From NCBI RefSeq assembly GCF_029338395.1, contig NZ_CP119809.1:2046001-2110000 (forward strand): 64,000 bases of DNA, in the 5' to 3' direction. The first letter of the stretch is position 1, and every line of letters begins with the position of its first letter. Origin of the DNA: Halorussus caseinilyticus. Lineage in GTDB: Archaea > Halobacteriota > Halobacteria > Halobacteriales > Haladaptataceae. The notes below the pieces were generated by a model. The model saw only the letters and a list, made by a program, of their open reading frames with translations, had not been told where the DNA came from and did no database searches. Shown here piece after piece: positions 54,280 through 63,317 of this stretch. A program made the translations under genes and the position numbers.

Positions 54280-56010
54280 TCAGTCGTCGCTGGCTTCTCG
54301 GGTCTCCAGTCGCGTCTCCAGTCCGAACTCCGCGGCGCGCGAGCGCCAGAACTCCTCGTAACCCTCTTCGTCGGGTCGGTCGCTGACCGTACTCTCGCCC
54401 GACTGCACCCGGTCGATTTTCAGGTCCACTTCCTCCATCAGGTGGCGACCCACGTCGTCGCTGACCGTTCCCGTCCGCATCGCGTCCAACAGGGCGCTCT
54501 TCTCCTGTTTGAGGACTTGGCGCTCGCCGATGAGCAACTCCTCGCGCCGGAGTTCCGGGTTGTCCTCGAGGAGTTGGGAGATGGTCTCGTTCAGGTCGCG
54601 CTTCTCGCGTTCGTACTCCCCGCGGAAGTCCTCGTAGACGCTCGCCGAGAGGTCGCCCGACTCGTGGAGGCGTTCGGCCGATTCGAGCGCCGCGTCCACC
54701 GCGCGGGCGCGGCCAACGAGCAGTTCGTACAGTTCCTCGGCGTCCGAGCGAGTCACGATGTCGAGGGCGTTCATGACCCGCCCCATCGTCAGCCCCTGTA
54801 CGACGAGACTGAACGCCGCCACGCCGAACACCATCGCCCGGAGTTCCTCGCGCAACGGGAAGTTCGGCGGCAGACCCAGTACCAACGCGATGGGAATCGA
54901 GGCGTGGAGACCGCCCCACACCATGACGTGCTGGTAGTCGAGCGGTACCGACTTCGGGGCGAACCGGTTGACCAGCGTCGTGACGGGGTAGACCACCGCC
55001 GCGCGCGCGAGGACGACCAGCGGAATGGACAGCAGGATGAGTCGGCCGTGGGCCAGCATCTGGTCGATGGGCGTCTTCGCGCCGATAAGCAGGAAGATGA
55101 GCGTGTTGACGAGGAACGCCGCGGTGTCCCACGTGTTGAACACCGAAATCTTGGTCTGGGCGCTCATCGCGTACTCCGCGCCCCGATTCCCGATGAGCAG
55201 TCCGGCCGTCACCGTGGCGATGACGCCGCTGAAGTAGAAGTCGCCGACGACGCCGCTCAGGGTGTGTTCGGCCAGCAGGAAACTCCCGTAGGCCAGTATC
55301 AGCGTCAGCACGATTTCGGTCGTGTGTTCGTCGAGTCGGTACATGACCTGATACACCGCGAGACCCGCGACGAGTCCGACCACCGCGCCGCCGAGACTGG
55401 CGACGAGGATGTCGGCCGAAGCGTCGGCGATGGTGCCGACGGTCACGAGTTCCGCGAGGTCGGTCCCGGCCTCGGTGGATTCGACCACCAGCGCGAACAG
55501 CGTCGAGAAGATGACGACGCCCACGCCGTCGTTGACGAGGCTCTCGCCCTCGACCAGCACCGAGAGTCGTTCGGGCGCGCCCAGTTCCTCGAACAGCGCC
55601 AGCACCGACACGGGGTCGGTGGGAAGAATCATGGCCGCGAACAGGAGGGCGACGAGCAACGGGAAGTCGAAGGCGTAGTGCCCGGCGACACCGAGCAGAA
55701 GGATGGCGACGACGAGTCCCACCACCGCGAGGACGAGGACGTGCGAGAGGTTCGCCCGGAAGCGTTCGAGGTCCGTTGTCGCCGCGCCCTCGAACAGCAA
55801 CGGCGGGAGGAACACCAACAGGATGAGGTCGTGAGAGAGTTCGATGTCGATGGTGATGCCGAGAACGGATACCGCGAGTCCGGCGAGCAAGAGCGCAATC
55901 GTGTAGGGGAATCGGCCGACTTTGGCGACGAAGACGCCGACGCCCGCCGCGATGACGAACACCGACAGCAGGTCGATGAGTTCGGCGGCGATTCCAGTCT
56001 CCGCGACCAT
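54280..56010 (-). CDS. cation:proton antiporter (NhaP/CPA1 type)
   Basis: A 576-residue membrane transporter. About 12 helices span residues 1-420, with the ion-binding region ILPTDPVSVLALFEELGAPE and LVEGESLVNDGVGVVIFSTL (paired acidic residues of CPA1 exchangers). A conserved YQHVMVWGGLHASIPIALVL precedes the last helices. The hydrophilic C-terminal part (about 430-576) is helical (SAERLHESGDLSASVYEDFR) and probably regulatory. It exchanges Na+ or K+ for H+ at the membrane, fitting life in brine. Confidence 0.93.
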   Translation of the reverse strand: MVAETGIAAELIDLLSVFVIAAGVGVFVAKVGRFPYTIALLLAGLAVSVLGITIDIELSHDLILLVFLPPLLFEGAATTDLERFRANLSHVLVLAVVGLVVAILLLGVAGHYAFDFPLLVALLFAAMILPTDPVSVLALFEELGAPERLSVLVEGESLVNDGVGVVIFSTLFALVVESTEAGTDLAELVTVGTIADASADILVASLGGAVVGLVAGLAVYQVMYRLDEHTTEIVLTLILAYGSFLLAEHTLSGVVGDFYFSGVIATVTAGLLIGNRGAEYAMSAQTKISVFNTWDTAAFLVNTLIFLLIGAKTPIDQMLAHGRLILLSIPLVVLARAAVVYPVTTLVNRFAPKSVPLDYQHVMVWGGLHASIPIALVLGLPPNFPLREELRAMVFGVAAFSLVVQGLTMGRVMNALDIVTRSDAEELYELLVGRARAVDAALESAERLHESGDLSASVYEDFRGEYEREKRDLNETISQLLEDNPELRREELLIGERQVLKQEKSALLDAMRTGTVSDDVGRHLMEEVDLKIDRVQSGESTVSDRPDEEGYEEFWRSRAAEFGLETRLETREASDD

Positions 56011-56070
56011 GACCCTGCGTACTCGTCCGACGCGTAAAAGGCCAGTTACCGAGAGGGTGCTATCGGCGCT

Positions 56071-57627
56071 TCAGAGTCCTTCTTCGGTGATGGTCAGGTC
56101 GTAGCTACCCGACCCGCTCCACGAGTCCACGCGGATGTACAGCGGGTAGTAGGCCTTGGGGTTGTCGATGATGATGGTCTCTTGGCTGTTCACGCTAAAT
56201 CCACGATAGTCGTAGCTGTCGGTACTCGGACAGTAGCCGTCGGCCTCGTTGATGTAGAGGTCGAAGTCGGCGTCCGTGGGACCGGACAACTCGACGGTGA
56301 CGCGGCACGGTTCGCTGTACTCGAACTCCCGCATCCAGCAGTCGCTGTCACTACTACCCGAGAGCTGGTCGGTGATGGTCGTCACGTTCGTTCGCGCGCC
56401 ACACGGAGCGGGCGCGGTTTCGACAGCGTTGGCGGCGTCCACGCGACCGCTCCCCTGCTTGTTCGCCGACAGACCGATGTCGACCGCGGTGTTCTTGAGG
56501 TGGTCGCGGAGTTCGACGTTAGTGAGGTCGTACTCCCCGAGGGCGAGACCCGCCACGCCGGAGACGACCGGGGTCGCCATCGACGTGCCGCTGAGAGTCT
56601 TGTAGCTGTCGGTCGGAGCGGTCGAGAGGACGCCCGAACCGGGCGCGCACACGTCGATTTCCTCGCCGGTGTTCGAGTAGGACGCTATCGTTCCGTCGGA
56701 GTCGAGCGCCGAGATAGACATCACCTTGGAGTAGGCCGACGGATAGTGGTTGGCGGCGTCACTGCCGCTGTTCCCGGCCGCCGCGACTATCAGACTGCCC
56801 TCGCTGTGGGCGTAGTCCACTGCGCTCTCAATCGTGCTACTCGGACTACTACCGCCGAGACTCATGTTGATGATGTCGGCGCCTTGGTCGGCCGCCCACG
56901 TGATGGCGTCGGCCACGTCGGAGTAGGAGCCGGAGCCGTTCTCGTCGAGACACCGACCGTTGATGAGTTCGGACTCGCTCATGCCCGCGATGCCGGTCGC
57001 GTTGTCGGTCTCGCCGCCCGCGATGCCCGAGACGTGAGTGCCGTGGTACTCGTCGGACGGCACGTCCGGGGCGGGGTCGCTGTCGTCGTCCACGAAGTCC
57101 TTGCCGGGGTTGCTCGCGTAGTTGTTCGAGAGTTCGGGGTGGTCGTACTGGACGCCCGTGTCCAAGACGGCGATGGTCACGTCCCACGTGCCTTTCGTCG
57201 TGTCCCACGCGGTCGGTGCGTTGACCATCTGGGGAGCGTACTGGTCGGAGAATTTGGGGTCGTCGGGCGACAGTTGGGTCTCGTAAGTGCCGTTCTCCTC
57301 GGCGTACTTCACGGCGTCGTCGTCGGCCACGGCGTCCATGAAGTTCTGGCGGGCAGTGTCCGAGGCTTCCTCGGGGAACTTGACCGCCGCGTACCGGAGC
57401 GTCTTGTTCTCGTGGGCGACCGAGGCCTTCGCGGGGGCGTGTTTGGCCGCGACTTCCTTCGGTTCGCCAGCACCGGCCGAGACGCCGACCAGCACTTCGT
57501 TCGATTTCGGTCCGGGTTCGCGGCCGGGAGCGGCCATCGTGATGCCACCGAATGCGGCCAGCGCACCCGCGGCACTACCAGCTTTCAGAAGCGAACGCCT
57601 GTCAATCGTGATGTCGTTTTCTGACAT
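56071..57627 (-). CDS. halolysin-like subtilase (S8), Tat-exported
   Basis: A 518-residue secreted serine protease. The signal is IDRRSLLKAGSAAGALAAFG. An inhibitor-type propeptide (about 40-110) precedes the S8 domain, with catalytic Asp in IAVLDTGVQYDHPELS, His in YHGTHVSGIAGG, the oxyanion Asn in VAAAGNSGSDAANHYPSAYS and Ser in LSGTSMATPVVSGVAG. A C-terminal PPC-like beta domain contains two Cys (DCWMREFEYSEPC) and VELSGPTDADFDLYINEADG. A TATA-like box sits about 30 nt before the ATG. First of three related genes in a row. Confidence 0.95.
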   Translation of the reverse strand: MSENDITIDRRSLLKAGSAAGALAAFGGITMAAPGREPGPKSNEVLVGVSAGAGEPKEVAAKHAPAKASVAHENKTLRYAAVKFPEEASDTARQNFMDAVADDDAVKYAEENGTYETQLSPDDPKFSDQYAPQMVNAPTAWDTTKGTWDVTIAVLDTGVQYDHPELSNNYASNPGKDFVDDDSDPAPDVPSDEYHGTHVSGIAGGETDNATGIAGMSESELINGRCLDENGSGSYSDVADAITWAADQGADIINMSLGGSSPSSTIESAVDYAHSEGSLIVAAAGNSGSDAANHYPSAYSKVMSISALDSDGTIASYSNTGEEIDVCAPGSGVLSTAPTDSYKTLSGTSMATPVVSGVAGLALGEYDLTNVELRDHLKNTAVDIGLSANKQGSGRVDAANAVETAPAPCGARTNVTTITDQLSGSSDSDCWMREFEYSEPCRVTVELSGPTDADFDLYINEADGYCPSTDSYDYRGFSVNSQETIIIDNPKAYYPLYIRVDSWSGSGSYDLTITEEGL

Positions 57628-57652
57628 GACAAACTTGATTAATCGTACAAAC

Positions 57653-57663
57653 TATATTAAATT
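57653..57663 (-). promoter_or_regulatory. TATA-like box of the first subtilase
   Basis: Minus-strand reading aatttaatata, centred about 30 nt before ATG 57627. Confidence 0.5.
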
Positions 57664-57759
57664 TCCTAGTCGTTCACTTATTTATTTCTTCTCCGGGGTG
57701 CCTTATCAATAAGGCAGTATAAATACCCCCACCCGACGCACAGCGTATGTCCGACCCGA

Positions 57760-58141
57760 TTACCACGACGACGAAACTCCTTTAAAAGAGGGGTGAAATC
57801 GGGGTTCGAGGTCGGGGTGGTTGTGCTGGACGCCAGTGTCGAGGATGGCGACGGTCACGTCCGAACACCCGGTGGTCACGTCCCACGCGTCGTCGGCCCG
57901 ACTCGGGAACGCGACTGCGACGTAGCGAAGCGTCTCGTTGTCGTGGACGATTTCGCCACCGGTCGGGACGTGCAGGGCGACGGTCCCCCGGAGGTCCCGG
58001 CCCGCCGAGACGCCGACGAGGATTTCGCTTCGGTCCGGGAGTCCGACCGGACGCACCCGCGACCGGCGCGCAACTCGCCGCGACCACCGAACCGCTCGTT
58101 TCCAAGAACGTTCGTCTGTCGAAGTAGTCGAAATCCGACAT
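57760..58141 (-). pseudogene. degraded subtilase copy
   Basis: From ATG 58141: MSDFDYFDRRTFLETSGSVV, a Tat-type signal like that of the neighbours, followed by GRTPGPKRN. A frameshift follows, and then the second frame reads SEILVGVSAGRDLRGTVALH, IVHDNETLRYVAVAFPS and, after an internal loss of about 60 residues, AWDVTTGCSDVTVAILDTGV with the catalytic Asp. It stops soon after. The His, Asn and Ser regions are gone. A remnant of tandem duplication between the two intact subtilases. Confidence 0.8.
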
Positions 58142-58272
58142 GCCGTGTTACTTTCTGCTTCGAAGAGCTAAAATCTAGACTCGAATGGGCGTAACTCGAA
58201 CGGACACGACATCAGCGGCTACGCCGCGATTGGCTCGCAAAAAAGGAGGACAGTCGAACCGAGGCAGTCGGA

Positions 58273-59850
58273 TTACTGGTACTCGGTGAACGTCAGGTCG
58301 TAGCTACCCGAACCGCTGTAGGAGTCAACGTCAACCTGAAGCGGCGTCGAGGTGTCCGGGTTGTCGATGGTGACGGACTCCTGACTGTCGGTGCTGATGG
58401 AGCGGTAGTCGTAGTTGCTCGGGGAGGCCGCCGTCGTCGTGCCCTCGTTGACGTAGAGGTCGAAGTCGGCGTCCGAGGGACCCGACAGTTCCACGACGAT
58501 TTGGCTCGGACTGCTGTACTCCCAGTTCCACTCGTAGTCGTCGTAGTCGTAGGAGCTGGACAGCGAACCACTGACCGTTTCGGTGGTCGAACCGTCGCCG
58601 GGGTCGGTGGGGTCGTCGCCGCCGCCACCGTTCGAGGGGTCGGTCGTGACCGCGTTGTAGGCGTTGACCTGACCTGCGCCCTGCTTGTCCGAGGACAGAC
58701 CGATGTCCTTCGCGGTGTTCTTGAGGTGGCTACGGAGTTCGGAGACGGTGAGGCTCCACTTGGCGAGGGTCAGACCGGCCACGCCGGACGTGACGGGGGT
58801 CGCCATCGAGGTACCGCTGAACTTGGCGTAGCTGTCGGTCGGAATCGTGGAGAGAACGTCCACGCCGGGTGCGGCGAGGTCAACGTCACCGTACTGCGAG
58901 AAGGAAGCGAGGTTCTCGTTGGAGTCCACCGCGGAGATGGCCATACATTCGCTGTAGGCCGCCGGGTAGGAGACGGAGCTGGAACCGTTGTTACCGGCCG
59001 CACAGATGGGGAGCGCGCCGTTGTTGACGGCGTACGAGACGGCGTTCTTCATCGTGGAGGTGTAGCCACCGCCACCGAGGGACATGTTGATGATGTCCGC
59101 GCCTTGGTCTGCGGCCCACTCGACGGCGTCGGCGATGTCGGAGGTCGAACCCGAGCCGTTCTCGTCGAGCGCGCGACCGTTGATGAGCGAGGTGTTACCC
59201 TGCCCGGCGACACCGGTGCCGTTGTCGACGGTTGCCGCGGCACAGCCGGAGACGTGAGTACCGTGCTGTTCGTCCGACGGAACGTCCGGGTACGGGTCCG
59301 AGTCGTTGTCCACGTGGTCGTAGCCGGGGTTGGACTTGTAGTTGGCCTGCAGGTCGGGGTGGTCGTACTGAGCGCCCGTGTCCACGACGGCGATGGTAAC
59401 GCTGGAGTCACCGAGCGTGGTGTCCCACGCGTCGTCGGACTGGACCTGCTTGAACGCGTACTGGTCGCTCGCTCGCGGGTCGTTCGGCGAGAGCTGGGTC
59501 GTGTGGGTCTTGTTCGGCTCAGCGTACTTGATGCCGTCCTTCTTGGTGACGGCGTCGATGAAGTTCGCCTTTGCCTTGTCGGAGGCCGAGCTGGGGAACT
59601 TCACGGCGGCGTAGCGGAGGTTGTCGTTCGTGTGAACGACTTCCGCGTTGCCGGGGACGTGCTGGGAGACTTTGGCTTCCACGTCGCCCTTACCGGCGGA
59701 GACACCGACCAGAATTTCGTCCTTCTTCGGACCGGGTTCGCGGCCGGGGGTTGCTGCTGCGACACCACTCATTGCAGCAGCCGCGCCAGCTGCACCGGTG
59801 GCCTTCAGGAACGTACGTCGATTGAATCGCTGCGTGCTGTCGTCTGACAT
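58273..59850 (-). CDS. halolysin-like subtilase (S8), Tat-exported
   Basis: A 525-residue paralogue. The signal is FNRRTFLKATGAAGAAAAMS; propeptide GKGDVEAKVSQHVPGNAEVV; catalytic Asp in IAVVDTGAQYDHPDLQ, His in QHGTHVSGCAAATVD, Asn in CAAGNNGSSSVSYPAAYSEC, Ser in FSGTSMATPVTSGVAGL. A short Gly/Asp/Pro linker (NGGGGDDPTDPGDGS) leads to a PPC-like domain ending YSGSGSYDLTFTEYQ. It resembles halolysins that degrade extracellular protein at high salt. A TATA-like box precedes the ATG by about 30 nt. Confidence 0.95.
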   Translation of the reverse strand: MSDDSTQRFNRRTFLKATGAAGAAAAMSGVAAATPGREPGPKKDEILVGVSAGKGDVEAKVSQHVPGNAEVVHTNDNLRYAAVKFPSSASDKAKANFIDAVTKKDGIKYAEPNKTHTTQLSPNDPRASDQYAFKQVQSDDAWDTTLGDSSVTIAVVDTGAQYDHPDLQANYKSNPGYDHVDNDSDPYPDVPSDEQHGTHVSGCAAATVDNGTGVAGQGNTSLINGRALDENGSGSTSDIADAVEWAADQGADIINMSLGGGGYTSTMKNAVSYAVNNGALPICAAGNNGSSSVSYPAAYSECMAISAVDSNENLASFSQYGDVDLAAPGVDVLSTIPTDSYAKFSGTSMATPVTSGVAGLTLAKWSLTVSELRSHLKNTAKDIGLSSDKQGAGQVNAYNAVTTDPSNGGGGDDPTDPGDGSTTETVSGSLSSSYDYDDYEWNWEYSSPSQIVVELSGPSDADFDLYVNEGTTTAASPSNYDYRSISTDSQESVTIDNPDTSTPLQVDVDSYSGSGSYDLTFTEYQ

Positions 59851-59876
59851 GCTACATTACAACCCACACGCCGAAG

Positions 59877-59886
59877 TTATTTAAAT
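59877..59886 (-). promoter_or_regulatory. TATA-like box of the second subtilase
   Basis: Minus-strand reading gatttaaata, about 30 nt before ATG 59850. Confidence 0.5.
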
Positions 59887-60024
59887 CTTAATCATGGCTT
59901 GTAATAAAGTGTTATCTGGCTATAGTTACCGGAATCACAAACTGCTAAAAACGTGTTTGCCGTGGTAACTTAGGTCACGTCCGCGACCGGCACCGATAAA
60001 GTAGAAGGGGCGCTACGGCAGGGT

Positions 60025-60468
60025 ATGCAACCGTTGCGCTCGCTCCTCGACGGGACGACCACCGTCGCGCTGTTCGTGGACGGTCCCAACGTCCTGCGCG
60101 AGGAGTTCGACGTGGACTTGGACGACGTGCGCTCGGTGGCCGAGGACCTCGGCCAGTTGTCGGTGTCGAGGCTCTATCTGGACGAACACGCCACGCCGGG
60201 GCTGATTCAGGCCGCCGAAGCGCGGGGCTTCGAGGTGACGATAACCAGCGGCGACGTGGACGTGAAACTCGCGGTAGACGCGACGGAGTTCGCGCTGACC
60301 GACGGTCTGGACGTGCTGGCCATCGCCTCGCGCGACACCGACTTCAAGCCGGTGTTGGAGAAGGCCGCCCGGAACGGGGTCCGAACCGTCGCCATCGCGC
60401 CGGGCGAACACGGCCGGTCGGACGCCCTCCGGAACGCGGCCCACGACGCCTTCGTGGTCGAAGAGTGA
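60025..60468 (+). CDS. NYN domain protein (PIN-like nuclease fold)
   Basis: A 147-residue protein. TVALFVDGPNVLREEFDVDL has the first acidic residue, TSGDVDVKLAVDATEFALTD the second cluster and VLAIASRDTDFKPVLEKAAR the third, the arrangement of NYN ribonuclease-like domains. It could process RNA, but activity is not proved for archaeal members. It starts ATG 60025 (MQPLRSLLDGTTT) and has no partner gene. Confidence 0.88.
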   Translation: MQPLRSLLDGTTTVALFVDGPNVLREEFDVDLDDVRSVAEDLGQLSVSRLYLDEHATPGLIQAAEARGFEVTITSGDVDVKLAVDATEFALTDGLDVLAIASRDTDFKPVLEKAARNGVRTVAIAPGEHGRSDALRNAAHDAFVVEE

Positions 60469-60755
60469 ACGAGGCGCTTCCGGGAATCGGCGACCGGCGT
60501 GCGCTATCCTCGAACCTCCCTTCTGGCGCGCGCTGGCGCGGCCCTGTGCCGCGCCAACCGCGTGAGGGACGACTGAGTGACCGGAGGGAACGAAGGAGTC
60601 GGTTGGGGAGGGTGTGGCCCGCGGTAGCGGGGCGGCGGCGGTGCTGTGCAGTTGCGGTATGATTGGCTCAAGCCTGTAGCTAGCTCCCTCGAACTTCCGT
60701 CCATCCGAGCAACACGCTCCAACGAACTTCCTCGAACGCTCCGACCGCGAACAAC
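60469..60755 (+). repeat. 287-nt gap with a full family-1 dispersed repeat (60545-60690)
   Basis: Contains, in order, gtgagggacgactgagtgac, gaaggagtcggttggggagg, gtgtggcccgcgg, tgcagttgcggtatgattgg and ctcaagcctgtagctagctc, the same sequence of words as the inverted copy at 54020-54165. No gene seen. Confidence 0.68.
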
Positions 60756-61217
60756 TCACCCCACGGACGGCCCGTCCAGCGTCTTGACCTCGACGCGGTG
60801 AGTTCCGTCCCCGACTCGAAGCACCACCGACGCCGCGATAGACTCGCCGACCGCCGCGCGCCACGCTTCGACCGCTTCGACGTGGCGCTCGCGGTGGCGC
60901 TCGACCGAGAACTCGGCGTCGGGGTCCGCGCGAAGCGCGTCTTCGGTGGCGTCGGGAGTCGGGTACGCGGGCACGTCCGCCTCGGCGACGAACCGCGCGG
61001 GCGGGACGTGGAGCGCGCCGGTCTCCGGATTCCGGTCGTCCGCCTCGCTCTCGTCCGCCGGTCCGGGGTCGTGGAGTCGCGCCCGCATCCGACCCGAGAA
61101 CGGCGGCGTCACCCGGAGGACCGGCCTGCGGGAACTCCGGCGTCGGGTCTCGTACGCCGCCACTACGTCGCCGACCGTGACGGCGAGCGACCGAACCGTC
61201 CGCGGGTCGTCGGCCAT
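60756..61217 (-). CDS. haloarchaeal protein, unknown function
   Basis: A 153-residue protein from ATG 61217: MADDPRTVRSLAVTVGDVVA. It has helical and strand segments (VLRVTPPFSGRMRARLHDPG, ERHRERHVEAVEAWRAAVGE, ASVVLRVGDGTHRVEVKTLD). No cysteine, no membrane helix, no known signature. The upstream part of the open frame is not protein-like. Confidence 0.72.
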   Translation of the reverse strand: MADDPRTVRSLAVTVGDVVAAYETRRRSSRRPVLRVTPPFSGRMRARLHDPGPADESEADDRNPETGALHVPPARFVAEADVPAYPTPDATEDALRADPDAEFSVERHRERHVEAVEAWRAAVGESIAASVVLRVGDGTHRVEVKTLDGPSVG

Positions 61218-61679
61218 GCCCGACGTTGGGAACCGAGCCACCTTCAAGGCCGCGCCGCGCGGCGTCGGACTGCGCACCGGTAGGGTCCGCCCGTACTCTA
61301 TATTTGATTGTGTTTCGCACACGTAGGCACACAGCGCGAGTGCATCGCACGAGCGCGCGAACGGTAGCAAATATTTATATTGCTCAGATATACAGAAATA
61401 CTGTTTTAGATAATATCTATTTTGTTTAAAAGATTCTATAGATGTCTTAGAACGGGTGTGACGACGTACCGCTGGACGCGCCGCGACCGACCAGCACCGC
61501 GACAGACCACGAAGACTACTCTGGAGCCAATCAAAACCACGACCGCACAGCACCGCCACAGCACCACGACCGCACAGCACCGCGACTCCACAGCACAGCA
61601 CCTCACCGCCACCTTCGACGACTTCCTCGTCCGGGCGCGAACCGCCGACGTTTTTTCGCTCTCGGGCCAATCGGCGGGT
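61218..61679. other. 462-nt gene-free region: AT-rich block and repeat words
   Basis: 61360-61445 is strongly AT-rich (gcaaatatttatattgctca, gataatatctattttgttta) and may hold promoters for both sides. 61510-61600 holds a tandem of about 27 nt with the core accacgaccgcacagcaccg, whose reverse complement carries the gtgctgtgcggtcgtggt and tgattggct words of repeat family 1. No gene seen. Confidence 0.5.
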
Positions 61680-62567
61680 ATGACCGAGGACCTCGGAACG
61701 CCGGTACTCGACAATCACCTGCATCTGGACCCCGACCACGGCCGGGGCATCGAGGCCGTGAAGGACTTCGCGCGGAGCGGTGGCACCCACTTACTGGTGG
61801 TCAACAAGCCGTCGTGGTTGCTCGGCGTCGAACCCGAGACCGGCGAGGAGTTCCGCCCGGTGTTCGAGACCACCCTCGAAGTCGTCTCGCGCGCCGACGA
61901 CGTACTCGACGGCCGGGCGTGGCCCGTCCTCGGGGTCCACCCCGGTCTCGTCTCGAAGTTGGTGGACGACAGGGGATACTCCCCCGAGGAGGCCCGCGAC
62001 CTGATGCGGGCCGGGTTGGACGTGGCCGCCGAGTACGTCGCGGACGGCGACCCCGCCGAGTCGGACGAACCCGTCGGACCCGGCGAGGCCGTCGCGCTCA
62101 AGACCGGCCGCCCGCACTACGACACCGCCGACGCGGTGTGGGAGGCGTCGAACGCGGTCCTCCGGCACGGTCTCGAACTCGGCGCGGAAAACGACTGCGC
62201 GGTCCAACTCCACACCGAGGCCAGCGAGGACCTGACCGACATCGCGGGGTGGGCGGAGGACGCGGGACTCGACCCCGAACGCGTCGTCAAGCACTACGCT
62301 GGCGGCCGACTCGCCGGGCCGACCCCGAGCGTGATGAGCGAGAAAGACCGCCTCGAACTCGCGGCCGAATGTGGCGACCCCTTCCTGATGGAGACCGACT
62401 TCGTGGACGACCCCGACCGACCCGGCGCGGTCATGGGACCCAAGACCGTCCCCCGGCGCGTCCGGTGGATGCGCGAGTCGGGTTACGACGACGCGATTCA
62501 CAACGCCCACGTCGAGACTCCCCGGCGGGTGTACGGACTCGACACCGAGGCGACCCTCCGGCGATAG
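61680..62567 (+). CDS. TatD-family metal-dependent hydrolase
   Basis: A 295-residue TIM-barrel hydrolase from ATG 61680. VLDNHLHLDPDHGRGIEAVK has the HxH metal site, VLGVHPGLVSKL a further His, VQLHTEASEDLTDIAGWAED the central His, HYAGGRLAG the next and FLMETDFVDDPDRPGAVMGP the final Asp region. Family members are nucleases or deacylases. The haloarchaeal branch has a longer lid region (about 110-150). Confidence 0.9.
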   Translation: MTEDLGTPVLDNHLHLDPDHGRGIEAVKDFARSGGTHLLVVNKPSWLLGVEPETGEEFRPVFETTLEVVSRADDVLDGRAWPVLGVHPGLVSKLVDDRGYSPEEARDLMRAGLDVAAEYVADGDPAESDEPVGPGEAVALKTGRPHYDTADAVWEASNAVLRHGLELGAENDCAVQLHTEASEDLTDIAGWAEDAGLDPERVVKHYAGGRLAGPTPSVMSEKDRLELAAECGDPFLMETDFVDDPDRPGAVMGPKTVPRRVRWMRESGYDDAIHNAHVETPRRVYGLDTEATLRR

Positions 62568-62678
62568 CCGAACCTCTCGGCGTCCCCGTGTCGTCCCGCC
62601 AGCGAGTCCGAGACGGCGGTTTTCGCCGAGGAAAGCCGCCTCGCAGGATTTATGAAGCGCGCAACACTCCGAAGAGAC

Positions 62679-63269
62679 ATGAGCGCGCCTCCGGAGGAAT
62701 TCTACTCCGACGAACGCTGGCAGAACTGGCTCGACCGCATCCGCGAGGAAGACATCGACCCCGAGGACGAGGATTCCGCCCGTCTCCTCCTCAACTTGCA
62801 GGACGACGTGGCAATCGCCGTCGCCAAAATCGTCACCGCCTACGACGACGGTGACATCGACGAGGAGGAGGCGACGGACGAACTCACCGACATCCGGGAG
62901 GTCGTTCTCGACGAGGTTTCGTTCGAGAACGACGACAAGGCCATGCTCATCGACGGCGTTCAGACGAGTCTCGTCTGCGTCTTCTACGCGGCCGAGCAGT
63001 ACGTCGCCGAGGGCGCGGCGGACGAGGCCGCAGTCGAGGAGTACGTTCTGGAGGCGGGCCGCGCTGAGGAGGCCGAGGACCTCGATTCGGCGCTCGGACT
63101 GGTCGCGGCCGGTGGAACCCGCATCATCGACGGCGAGGAACTCGACATGTCGGTCACGGAGGAACTCGAGTACGGTCTCGTCACCGAGTGGGTCAACGGA
63201 CTCGACAGTCTCCAGAGTGCGATGAGCGACCCCGAAGTGGTCGAAGAGGAAGACGAAGCCGACGAGTAG
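62679..63269 (+). CDS. DUF2150 family protein
   Basis: A 196-residue acidic helical protein from ATG 62679 (MSAPPEEFYSDERWQNWLDR). The open frame starts nine codons earlier with a less likely ATG. LLLNLQDDVAIAVAKIVTAY, IREVVLDEVSFENDDKAMLI and EYGLVTEWVNGLDSLQSAMS are the conserved helices of this haloarchaeal family. The tail is acidic (EEEDEADE). Function not known. Confidence 0.88.
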   Translation: MSAPPEEFYSDERWQNWLDRIREEDIDPEDEDSARLLLNLQDDVAIAVAKIVTAYDDGDIDEEEATDELTDIREVVLDEVSFENDDKAMLIDGVQTSLVCVFYAAEQYVAEGAADEAAVEEYVLEAGRAEEAEDLDSALGLVAAGGTRIIDGEELDMSVTEELEYGLVTEWVNGLDSLQSAMSDPEVVEEEDEADE

Positions 63270-63317
63270 GACCGACAGGCGCTACGTTTAACTGCTATCC
63301 CTGAAAGAAACCGAGTA

